Assembly: GCA_001931535.1 (NCBI GenBank)
Contig: CP016211.1
Coordinates: forward strand, 11,888,377-11,952,376
Source of the DNA: Minicystis rosea
Lineage (GTDB): Bacteria > Myxococcota_A > Polyangia > Polyangiales > Polyangiaceae
Direction of reading: 5' to 3'
Length of the DNA stretch: 64,000 nucleotides
A program made the position numbers and the translations under genes. This document shows positions 26,767 through 33,913 of the stretch, piece after piece. Position 1 is the first letter of the stretch. Every line of letters starts with the position of its first letter. Below the pieces are notes generated by a model. That model worked only from the letters and a program-made list of their open reading frames with translations, ran no database searches and was not told where the DNA came from.

Positions 26767-27866
26767 CACGAGCCTCCTCGGGCCGCGTCACGGCGGCGCA
26801 CCAACAGCGTGCGAGTGATCTCCACGACCTTCTCGTTCACCTTGCCCGAAGTCTTGCCGAGCTCGGGGGAGAAAAGATCGAGCCCGCGATCGAGCAGCGG
26901 GCGCGCAGGCGTGTTCTTGAGGCCCACGATCCGCAGCGTCACCGCGCCGGCGTGCGGGCCGCGCGGCTCCTTGGCGATTACCTTGCTGGCCGCGAAGAGC
27001 GTGTCGCCCGCGAGCACGCCGCTCGGATGCGCGCCGTCGTCGAGGCCGAGATCCCAAATCGCGTTGCCCGCCGTGTCGCGGCTCGTCAGCGAGAGCACCC
27101 ACGAGAGCACGAGCCCTCCATAGACCACGCGCGTCTTCGCGAACGAGTGCTGCCGACAGTAGTGCTCGTCGGTGTGGAGCGGATGCGAGTTGCGGTAGAG
27201 CGTGGTGAGCTGCACGTGCTCGGCCTCCGTCACCGTGCGGCCCGTGGGGTGCGCGATCACGTCACCGACTTCGAGGTCGTCCCAGAAGAACGCGAAGCCG
27301 CCGCGCCGCACCGGCGCCGGCAGCTCGCCGCGGAGCTCGGGCGGCAGGCGCGCGGGCTCGGCGTCGTCTTGGGTGAGATCGTGCGGCGGATCGGCGGGCC
27401 GATCGTTGACCTTTCCGGCGCGCACCAGCGCTTTGCGCTCGAAAGAGCAGACCAGCGCTCCCGCGTCCGTGACGAGATGCGTGCGCACGTGCACCACGCC
27501 CTTGTCGCCGGAGGAGACGGGCTTCACCGCGATCACGCGCGAGCTCGCCCGCACCGTGTCGCCCGCGTAGCACGCGTTCGGGAAGCGCGCGTCGATGTAC
27601 GCGAGGTGCGCGATGGCGCGCTCGCTCACGTCGTGCACGCTGAACGAGAGCCCGAGGTTGAGCAGGAGGAGCGGGTGCGCCGGCCGATCGCGCAGGCCGA
27701 GCGCGCGCGCCGCGGCTCGGCTGTTGTACGTGGGCAGCGCGCATTGGAACGAGGCCGCGTGATGCGAGAGCATGCCCTCGTCGACGGTCACCTCCCAAGG
27801 GTGGTCGTACACGTCGCCGGGGACGAAGTCATCGAGCAGGCGGCCGTAGCGAGGTTCGAGAATCAT
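26766..27866 (-). CDS. Tandem MaoC/hotdog enoyl-CoA hydratase (mesaconyl-CoA-hydratase-like)
   Basis: This 366-residue protein contains two hotdog halves. The first (about 1-150) has the substrate-binding LNLGLSFSVHDVSERAIAHL segment. The second (about 195-330) carries the MaoC hydratase-2 motif as LYRNSHPLHTDEHYC, with the usual Asn/His then Asp/His arrangement, followed by VYGGLVLSWVL. The length and double-hotdog design resemble mesaconyl-CoA (2-methylfumaryl-CoA) hydratases of the ethylmalonyl-CoA and glyoxylate-assimilation pathways. Coupling to an epimerase gene fits a branched C4/C5-CoA pathway. The exact substrate is inferred, and a generic MaoC dehydratase remains possible. Confidence 0.8.
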   Translation of the reverse strand: MILEPRYGRLLDDFVPGDVYDHPWEVTVDEGMLSHHAASFQCALPTYNSRAAARALGLRDRPAHPLLLLNLGLSFSVHDVSERAIAHLAYIDARFPNACYAGDTVRASSRVIAVKPVSSGDKGVVHVRTHLVTDAGALVCSFERKALVRAGKVNDRPADPPHDLTQDDAEPARLPPELRGELPAPVRRGGFAFFWDDLEVGDVIAHPTGRTVTEAEHVQLTTLYRNSHPLHTDEHYCRQHSFAKTRVVYGGLVLSWVLSLTSRDTAGNAIWDLGLDDGAHPSGVLAGDTLFAASKVIAKEPRGPHAGAVTLRIVGLKNTPARPLLDRGLDLFSPELGKTSGKVNEKVVEITRTLLVRRRDAARGGS

Positions 27867-27886
27867 GCGGTGTCAGGGCCCCGAGC

Positions 27887-28846
27887 ATGGCACAGATTCA
27901 CGGCGGCGTGCTTGCCGCGCGGAGCCCTCGCCGCCAAGCTCGGCCCGTGGCGGCCAAGCGCACGACCCGAGGCAACGTGGAGCCGACGCGAACGGAGCAG
28001 CTGCGCGATCTCGGCGCCGCCCTCGACGACGTGCGCGCGCGATGTGATCTGGAAGCGCGGCGCCGCAGCGATCCGGTCGAGTTCGTTCATCGCTACCACG
28101 CGCTGCACGATCAGGAGCTCGTCGCGCTCGTCGCCTCCGCGATGGCCTTCGGCAACGTGAAGGCCCTGCGCGCCAAGATCGACGACGCCCTCACGCGCAT
28201 CGGCCCCGACGTCGCGCACGCGGCCGACGATCCGGAGAAGCTCGCCGCGAGCCTCCGCGGGTGGAAGCATCGGGTCTACCGCGATCGCGATCTCGCGCGC
28301 CTCCTCGTGGGCGCGCGCCTCGTGCAGCGCGAGCATGGATCGCTCGGCGTCGCGCTCTCCCGCGAGCTCGAGCGGGTAGGGGAGCTCCGCGTCGCGCTCT
28401 CCAACTGGGCCGACTCCATTCGCCGCGCCGGCGGCCTCGATCAAGAGGAGGACGGTGGCCGCGGCGGCGCGCACATCCTCGCGGATCCGCGGAAGGGCAG
28501 CGCCGTGAAGCGGCTCATGCTCCTCCTTCGATGGATGGTGCGCCCCGCCGATGGAGTCGATCTCGGCCTGTGGCCCATCTCCACGGCGACGCTCCTCATC
28601 CCGGTCGACACGCACATCCACAAGCTCGGCAACAACCTCGGCCTCACCCGAAGGAAGGATGTCTCGTGGCGCACGGCCGAGGAGATCACGGCCTCGCTGC
28701 GCCGCTTCGATCCGGCCGACCCGGTGAAGTACGACTTCTCCCTCTGTCACCTCGGCATGCTCCAGCACTGCCCCTCGCGCCGCGATCCGGTCCGCTGCGA
28801 GGGCTGCGGCATCCAGCGTGTCTGCCGTCACTGGTCCCGCGGGTGA
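27887..28846 (+). CDS. TIGR02757/DUF2400-family protein with C-terminal four-cysteine cluster
   Basis: This 319-residue protein matches the conserved TIGR02757 (DUF2400) family: FVHRYHALHDQELVALVASA, SMAFGNVKAL-type sequence, SAVKRLMLLLRWMVRP, and LIPVDTHIHKLGNNLGLTRR. The role of the family is not established. The C-terminus has HCPSRRDPVRCEGCGIQRVC, spacing C-x8-C-x2-C-x5-C, close to the C-x6-C-x2-C-x5-C iron-sulfur loop of endonuclease III. Together with the PVDTHIHKLG region, which resembles the PVDxHV segment of HhH-GPD glycosylases, this suggests a DNA-glycosylase-like fold with an FeS cluster; that is inference. The N-terminal about 30 residues are basic and unconserved, so a GTG near 27947 could be the real start. 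Confidence 0.82.
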   Translation: MAQIHGGVLAARSPRRQARPVAAKRTTRGNVEPTRTEQLRDLGAALDDVRARCDLEARRRSDPVEFVHRYHALHDQELVALVASAMAFGNVKALRAKIDDALTRIGPDVAHAADDPEKLAASLRGWKHRVYRDRDLARLLVGARLVQREHGSLGVALSRELERVGELRVALSNWADSIRRAGGLDQEEDGGRGGAHILADPRKGSAVKRLMLLLRWMVRPADGVDLGLWPISTATLLIPVDTHIHKLGNNLGLTRRKDVSWRTAEEITASLRRFDPADPVKYDFSLCHLGMLQHCPSRRDPVRCEGCGIQRVCRHWSRG

Positions 28847-29180
28847 CGTCCGACATCGGCAGGCCACGGCATCGCAGACCTGCCGAGGTTGCACGCCGCA
28901 CCTTGCAAGCTTGCAAGCTCCTCGCGCGACAGGTGCTGCATTCGCCGCGGAAACCGTGAGCGACGAGCTGGCATGGCTGCTGCTTGAAGAAACGCGAGCG
29001 CTGTTCGGAGACCTCGTTCCCCCCCGAGGCCCGGGCGGCGCTTTTTTTTGCGCGTTTTGCGGGCCGTGACCGGCTCGGGCGCCGCAGCCTCGGGCGACTT
29101 TCATTTACGGAAGCGCGCAGGAGCCTCACCGATTGGGTGACATCGTTCGCGCATCGTGCGACGCTGCACCGCTGACGGAT
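28847..29180. other. Intergenic with palindrome and T8 tract
   Basis: About 330 bases. It holds an 8-bp inverted repeat just after the upstream stop (28856-28863 with 28879-28886), a 16-base perfect palindrome made of two CTTGCAAG units (28902-28917), and an unusual run of eight T at 29042-29049 after a GC-rich stretch, which could be a rho-independent stop. No gene is supported. Confidence 0.5.
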
Positions 29181-30299
29181 ATGGCCAGGGAACGCGTCTT
29201 CTCGCTCGACGCGGTGCGCACCGACGGATGGTTCGAGCGCATCGGTGATGGGATCGGGAGCTTCCAGGCCCTCTGCGACATCGTCGGGGAGGCGTTCTTC
29301 GCCTTCTCGATGATCACCGGCGCGCGCATCACCGCGCTCACGGTCGATCGGCGCAACCCGGACAACACCCTCGTCGACTTCGTGATCGCCGCTCCCGGCG
29401 ACGACGAAGGCGACGCGGACGTCCAGCGCCTCACGCTCGCCGACTTCCGGCATCGCCTCGTGGGCGCGCTGCTCACCGACGACGCGATGCCGGCTGCGCC
29501 CGAGCGTGATACCGACGTCGAGGCCCTCCAGCTCCACATCGGCGTGCGCTATTTGCTGCTCGCGCCGCTCTACGGATACAGCCTGCGTCGCTTGGCGGTG
29601 GAGGGGCGCGTCTCGCGCATCCAACTCCTCCACGACGGCGTGGAGGAGACGTACGAGCTCAACGAGTTCCGTGCCCGCATCCGCGCGCACATACGCGAAG
29701 AGCTCGATCGTGCGCAGGCGGGCTCGCGATCGGCGATCGATTTGACGAAGGTGGCGGAGGCCGAGGTCGCCGCCAACAAGGGCGATCAAACCCGCGTCAT
29801 CCAGCTCCTCGGCGCGTGGCCCGCGCCGCTCGCCATCTTCCTGCGCACGCCCGAAGGTCAGATGCTCACGCCCGATGCGCGGGCGCTCATCGCCAAGGGC
29901 CTCGGTCTCCTCGGCACCGCGTGCGTGAAGCTCGGCGAGCAGCAGCAGGGTGAAGAGGTGATGCGCCTCGCCGTGCAATACGCGCAGGATGGCGCGGCTG
30001 CCTCCGACATCTTCCGCCGCCTCGGCGAGGCCATGCTCGAAGATGGTCGCTCGGCCGAGGCCGTCGGCCCGCTTCGCCGAGCGGCCAATCTCGGCGCGCC
30101 GCCCAAGCTCATCTGGCCCTTGCTCGCGCGCGCCTTCGTGCGCCGCCAGCGCTTCGTGGCCGCGCTCGCCTGCGTGCGTGAAGCTCGCCTCGTCGGTGTG
30201 CCCGACGCCGACATGGTGGAGGAGATCCGCGAGATCGAGCAGAGCCTCGGCACCGCGCTCACCGCCTGGCGCGGCCTCGTGATCGCAGCCAGTAGGTAA
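29181..30299 (+). CDS. Conserved hypothetical with C-terminal TPR-like repeats
   Basis: This is 372 residues from the ATG at 29181 (MARERVFSLDAVRTDG). The N-terminal half (1-190) is mixed alpha/beta with no motif I recognise (NTLVDFVIAAPGDDEGDADV, LRRLAVEGRVSRIQLLHD). The C-terminal half has helix pairs typical of tetratricopeptide repeats (GEEVMRLAVQYAQDGAAAS, IFRRLGEAMLEDGRSAEAVG, LIWPLLARAFVRRQRFVAAL). An in-frame TTG at 29133 is preceded by cagga at suitable spacing and could be the true start, adding 16 residues. Function is unknown; TPR segments suggest a scaffold. The nuo region follows, separated by a hairpin array, with no sign of shared function. Confidence 0.75.
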   Translation: MARERVFSLDAVRTDGWFERIGDGIGSFQALCDIVGEAFFAFSMITGARITALTVDRRNPDNTLVDFVIAAPGDDEGDADVQRLTLADFRHRLVGALLTDDAMPAAPERDTDVEALQLHIGVRYLLLAPLYGYSLRRLAVEGRVSRIQLLHDGVEETYELNEFRARIRAHIREELDRAQAGSRSAIDLTKVAEAEVAANKGDQTRVIQLLGAWPAPLAIFLRTPEGQMLTPDARALIAKGLGLLGTACVKLGEQQQGEEVMRLAVQYAQDGAAASDIFRRLGEAMLEDGRSAEAVGPLRRAANLGAPPKLIWPLLARAFVRRQRFVAALACVREARLVGVPDADMVEEIREIEQSLGTALTAWRGLVIAASR

Positions 30300-30300
30300 C

Positions 30301-30437
30301 GATGGGGCCGCTGCGCGGCCGTGGTGACGATGGGGCTGCAAGCGGCCCCATACCCCCGGCCGCTGCGCGGCCGTGGTGACGATGGGCCGCAAGCGGCCCC
30401 ATACCCCCGGCCGCTGCGCGGCCGTTGGTGGCCGATG
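30301..30437. repeat. Tandem hairpin array 1 (52-base unit, about 2.5 copies)
   Basis: A 52-base unit (30329-30380) is followed by a near-identical one (30381-30433) and preceded by a partial unit (30301-30328). Each holds stem A, GGGGC(T/C)GC-AA-GCGGCCCC, and stem B, CGGCCGC-tgc-GCGGCCG. It begins 2 bases after the stop of the TPR-like gene and lies upstream of nuoA. Stem A and the following CCCCATACCCC-like stretch closely match array 2 inside the nuo operon. Confidence 0.85.
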
Positions 30438-30861
30438 GTGAAGCGTGAGATGGGCTGCGGGCGGGGCCACCTAGAAGCGTTCGGTTCGATCGCTGCTGGT
30501 TCGCGGCGGAGCCGTGAGCGAGGTTGCGAGCTTTGTTTCGAGGCTGCGGGCTCGTGTCGAGGCGAGCGGGCTGGTGGGGGCGTGAACTGGTGGTCAGCGG
30601 TTGGGGCTCATGGCTGGGCTCCCTCGTGGAGGGTCCGCTGCCTGACGGTGACGGCTCCCATTCCGTTCCGTCGTGCTGCCTTGCTCGGGCATCGGGCGGT
30701 CCATTGACACCCCCCGGGCCCGCGACTACAGACCCCGCGGAAATCCGCACGTTTTTATCGGCGGATCACGCCCGCAAGCAACCACTTCACCTCGGTCGCG
30801 CGCGGTCCTTCCTCGTCGCTCTTCGCCGTCGCGGAGAGCCACGGGGATCCGGAGTCAATCG
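30438..30861. other. Leader region upstream of nuoA
   Basis: About 420 bases with no supported gene. It contains the promoter candidate described separately, and ggag at 30851-30854, about 7 bases ahead of the nuoA ATG. A frame open through the region and into nuoA has poor protein character and is best treated as untranslated leader. Confidence 0.55.
30704..30732 (+). promoter_or_regulatory. Candidate sigma-70 promoter for the nuo operon
   Basis: A perfect TTGACA -35 box (30704-30709) is followed after 17 bases by TACAGA (30727-30732), a partial match to TATAAT. It lies about 130 bases upstream of nuoA on the coding strand, and a perfect -35 box is uncommon in DNA this GC-rich. Confidence 0.5.
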
Positions 30862-31218
30862 ATGGCCAGCTACGTCCCGCTGCTGCTGCTCTTCGTCGTC
30901 GGTGCTGCCCTCACGCTCATCATCTGGGGGCTCTCGACGTACATCGGTCCGAAGAATCCGACGCCCGAGAAGATGATCCCGTACGAAAGCGGGAGCGAAT
31001 CGACCGGCGCGCGCTTCGTGAAGCCGAGCGTGAAGTTCTACCTGACCGCGATCCTCTTCACGGTCTTCGATATCGAGGCGGTGCTCATCTACCCGTGGAC
31101 GACGCAGTTTCGCGCGCTCGGCTGGGCCGGCCTCGCGACGATGGGGTCGTTCCTCGTGCTGATCGTCGTCGCCCTGCTCTACGTGTGGAAGAAGGGAGCC
31201 CTCGAATGGGAGAAATGA
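30862..31218 (+). CDS. nuoA: NADH-quinone oxidoreductase subunit A
   Basis: This 118-residue membrane protein has three predicted helices (VPLLLLFVVGAALTLIIWG, FYLTAILFTVFDIEAVLIYP, GSFLVLIVVALLYVWKKG). The conserved NuoA features are present: PYESGSESTGARFVKPSVKFY between helices 1 and 2 and the acidic FDIEAVLIYPW at helix 2. NuoA links the peripheral and membrane arms of complex I. The ATG at 30862 follows ggag at suitable spacing. Its stop overlaps the nuoB start, showing it is the first gene of the operon. Confidence 0.95.
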   Translation: MASYVPLLLLFVVGAALTLIIWGLSTYIGPKNPTPEKMIPYESGSESTGARFVKPSVKFYLTAILFTVFDIEAVLIYPWTTQFRALGWAGLATMGSFLVLIVVALLYVWKKGALEWEK

Positions 31219-31772
31219 CCAAGCGCGTCCTCGAAGGTTCCGAGCAGGGCTTCGCGACCACGCGCGTCGACGCGCTGCTCAACTGGGCGCGCAAGTACTC
31301 GCTGTTCCAGTACCCGTTCGTGACGGCGTGCTGCGGCATGGAGTTCATGGCCTTCGCCAGCCCGCGCTTCGACATGTCGCGCTTCGGCGCCGAGGCCCCG
31401 CGCTTCTCGCCGCGCCAGGCCGATCTGCTCTGGGTCGTCGGCACCATCAGCCAGCGCCAGGCGCCCGCGCTCAAGCGCATCTACGAGCAGATGGCCGATC
31501 CCAAGTGGGTCTTCGCCTTCGGCACGTGCGCGTCGTCGGGCGGCTTCTACGACAACTACACGACCGTCGCGGGCATCGACAAAATCATCCCCTGCGACAT
31601 CTACGTGCCCGGTTGCCCGCCGCGTCCCGAGGCCGTGATCGACGGGCTCCTCCTCCTCCAGGACAAGATCCAGCGCGGTGATCGCACGCCGGCGATCGTC
31701 AAGCCGCGCACCGATCCCGCGGCCGATCGCGAGGCCCTGGTGCAGATCGGGCGCAAGCCGGTGACTCCATGA
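31206..31772 (+). CDS. nuoB: NADH-quinone oxidoreductase subunit B
   Basis: This 188-residue protein carries the N2 cluster subunit motifs: VTACCGMEFM (adjacent cysteines), GTCASSGGFYDNY and YVPGCPPRPE, giving the four cysteine ligands of the [4Fe-4S] cluster N2 that passes electrons to quinone. The ATG at 31206 has a good aagggag site upstream and overlaps nuoA; a second ATG at 31215 forms an ATGA junction with the nuoA stop. Its own stop overlaps nuoC (ATGA). Sequence and size are normal for the family. Confidence 0.95.
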   Translation: MGEMTKRVLEGSEQGFATTRVDALLNWARKYSLFQYPFVTACCGMEFMAFASPRFDMSRFGAEAPRFSPRQADLLWVVGTISQRQAPALKRIYEQMADPKWVFAFGTCASSGGFYDNYTTVAGIDKIIPCDIYVPGCPPRPEAVIDGLLLLQDKIQRGDRTPAIVKPRTDPAADREALVQIGRKPVTP

Positions 31773-32407
31773 GCAAGAAGGTTCTAGAGTTCCTCCAGGC
31801 CAAGTTCGGCCCTGCGATCCTCGAGACGCACTCGCAGTTCGGCGACGACACCGCCGTCGTCGATCCGGCCAAGTGGCGCGAGGTCGCGTTCTTCCTGCGC
31901 GACGATCCTCGCCTGCAAATGAACCTCTTCGTCGACCTCTGCGGCGTCGACTACCTCACGATCGGCGCCGATCCGCGCTTCGAGGTCGTCCTCCACCTGC
32001 GCTCGATCCAGCACGCGCACCGCATCCGCATCAAGGCGCGCGTCGGTGACGAGGCGGGCGAGGGCGCGGAGATCGACTCCGTCGTCCCCGTGTGGCGCGG
32101 CGCCGATTGGTTCGAGCGCGAGACGTTCGATCTCATGGGCATCGTGTTCCGCGGTCACCCGGATCTGCGGCGCATCCTGCTCTACCCGGAGTTCGTCGGA
32201 CACCCGCTCCGCAAGGACTATCCCGCCGACAAGATCCAGCCGCTCGTGCCCTTCCGCGAAGACGCGGTCGGCAAGCTGCCGCCCTTCGATGCGGACGAGG
32301 GCATGAGCTTCGGCCGTCAGACCCACGACTACCGTCGCGAAGACATGCGCCGTGAGACGCAGGACGCGACGGGTCACCTCCTCCCGAAGGCGAACGGGGA
32401 GGCCTAG
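31769..32407 (+). CDS. nuoC: NADH-quinone oxidoreductase subunit C
   Basis: This 212-residue protein matches the 30-kDa subunit: NLFVDLCGVDYL, RFEVVLHLRSIQHAHRIRIK, SVVPVWRGADWFERETFDLMG and GHPDLRRILLYPEFVGHPLRKDYP, the last being the family signature (given here in part). NuoC stabilises NuoB and NuoD near the quinone site. It starts in an ATGA overlap with nuoB and ends 8 bases before nuoD; it is separate from NuoD, unlike the fused NuoCD of enterobacteria. Confidence 0.95.
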   Translation: MSKKVLEFLQAKFGPAILETHSQFGDDTAVVDPAKWREVAFFLRDDPRLQMNLFVDLCGVDYLTIGADPRFEVVLHLRSIQHAHRIRIKARVGDEAGEGAEIDSVVPVWRGADWFERETFDLMGIVFRGHPDLRRILLYPEFVGHPLRKDYPADKIQPLVPFREDAVGKLPPFDADEGMSFGRQTHDYRREDMRRETQDATGHLLPKANGEA

Positions 32408-32415
32408 AAGAACCG

Positions 32416-33630
32416 ATGGAACCTCTCGATCGCGACATCGATCAACAAGAGCTCGAGCTTCCGAGCGAGCCCATGCACCTCAACATGGGCCCGTCGCACC
32501 CCGCCATGCACGGCACGGTGCGCATCGTCCTCGAGCTCTCGGGCGAGAACATCCAGAAGGCCGACGTGCAGATCGGATATCTGCACCGCGGCTTCGAGAA
32601 GATGTGCGAGCGCGGGAACTGGAACCAGATCTTCCCGTACGTCGATCGCCTCAACTACGTCTCGCCGATGCTCAACAACGTCGGCTTCGCGCTGGCGGTG
32701 GAGAAGATGCTCGGCGTCACCGTGCCCGAGCGCTGCCAGTACTACCGCGTCGTCCTCGGCGAGCTGGCCCGCATCAGCGACCACCTCACGTGCTCCGGCG
32801 CGATGATGATGGAGCTCGGCGCCTTCACGCCGTTCCTCTACTGGATCCGCGCGCGCGACGCCGTTTGGGAGATCTTCGAAGAAGAGACGGGTGCGCGCCT
32901 CACGCACAGCTTCGGCCGCGTCGGCGGCATGGCCAAGCCTCCCACGCCGTTCTTCAAGGACATGGTTCGCGCCTGCGTGGCCCGCGTTCTTCGCGTGGTC
33001 GCCGAGGGCGAGAAGCTCGTCCTCAAGAACCGCATCTTCCTCGATCGCCTCGAAGGCATCGGCCGCATCAGCGCCGAGGACGCGCTCGCGCTCGGTTGGA
33101 CGGGCCCCTGCCTCCGCGCCACCGGCGTGCCTTACGACGTGCGTCGCTCGCACCCGTACCTCGTGTACGACCGCTTCGAGTTCGACGTCCCCGTCGGCAC
33201 CACGGGCGACAACTACGATCGGTTCATGTGCCGCTCGGCCGAGATCCAGCAGAGCGCTCGCATCATCGAGCAGGCGCTCCAGCAGATGCCCGACGAAGGC
33301 CCGATCAACATCGACGATCCGCGCGTCGTCCTGCCGGAGAAGTCCGACGTCTACACGACGATCGAGGCCACCATCCAGCACTTCAAGATCGTGATGGAGG
33401 GCATCAAGGTGCCCGCGGGCGAGTGCTACTCGTACACCGAGGGTGGCAACGGCGAGCTCGGGTTCTACCTGGTCTCCGACGGCAGCGGCACGCCCTACCG
33501 CGTGCGCATCCGGCCGCCGTGCTTCGCGATCACGGCGGGGCTCGAGCAGCTCATCACGGGGATCATGATCCCCGACGTCGTGCCCACCTTCGGCTCGCTC
33601 AACATGATCGGCGGGGAGTGCGACCATTAG
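32416..33630 (+). CDS. nuoD: NADH-quinone oxidoreductase subunit D
   Basis: This 404-residue protein is the 49-kDa quinone-site subunit: MGPSHPAMHGTVRIVLEL with the conserved quinone-pocket His, GYLHRGFEKMCE, RLNYVSPMLNN, SDHLTCSGAMMMELGAFTPF, and GPCLRATGVPYDVRRS. The C-terminus (SLNMIGGECDH) is slightly unlike the common SLDIVxGEIDR ending, with a cysteine and terminal His. The stop codon is followed immediately by hairpin array 2, so the array would lie in the nuo transcript. Confidence 0.95.
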   Translation: MEPLDRDIDQQELELPSEPMHLNMGPSHPAMHGTVRIVLELSGENIQKADVQIGYLHRGFEKMCERGNWNQIFPYVDRLNYVSPMLNNVGFALAVEKMLGVTVPERCQYYRVVLGELARISDHLTCSGAMMMELGAFTPFLYWIRARDAVWEIFEEETGARLTHSFGRVGGMAKPPTPFFKDMVRACVARVLRVVAEGEKLVLKNRIFLDRLEGIGRISAEDALALGWTGPCLRATGVPYDVRRSHPYLVYDRFEFDVPVGTTGDNYDRFMCRSAEIQQSARIIEQALQQMPDEGPINIDDPRVVLPEKSDVYTTIEATIQHFKIVMEGIKVPAGECYSYTEGGNGELGFYLVSDGSGTPYRVRIRPPCFAITAGLEQLITGIMIPDVVPTFGSLNMIGGECDH

Positions 33631-33894
33631 TCTCGATGGGGCCGCAAGCGGCCCCAAACCCCGGGCCGGACGAGCCGGCCCTTGGTCACGATGGGGCCGC
33701 AAGCGGCCCCAAACCCCGGGCCGGACGAGCCGGCCCTGGTTTCGATGGAGCCGATGGCGGCTCCAACCCCGGGCCGGATGAATCGGCCCTTGTCTCGATG
33801 AGGCCCTCGGTGGCCTCAAACCCTGGGCCGGATGAATCGGCCCTTGTTTCGATGGGGCCGCTGGCAGCTCCAAACCCCGGGCCGGACGGCGCGG
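33631..33894 (+). repeat. Tandem hairpin array 2 inside the nuo operon (about 54-base unit, five copies)
   Basis: Five units of about 53-55 bases start right after the nuoD stop and run almost to nuoG. Each has stem A then stem B. Stem A is GGGGCCGC/GCGGCCCC in units 1 and 2, GGAGCCG/CGGCTCC in unit 3 (33747-33764) and GAGGCC/GGCCTC in unit 4 (33800-33817): paired bases change together. Stem B is GGGCCGG/CCGGCCC, with a G-T wobble in units 3 and 4. Unit 5 is decayed. Unit lengths are not multiples of three in register, so the array is not coding. It is on the transcribed strand of the operon. Confidence 0.88.
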
Positions 33895-33913
33895 GTTCCG
33901 GATGAGAGAGACA

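Noticed and set aside
30301..33894. CRISPR arrays
   Set aside because: Repeats are contiguous hairpin units with no unique spacers, and no cas genes are present.
33631..33905. Proline-rich repeat peptide encoded by the hairpin array after nuoD
   Set aside because: Unit lengths differ (53-55 bases), so no single frame is kept across the repeats; the conserved property is stem pairing.
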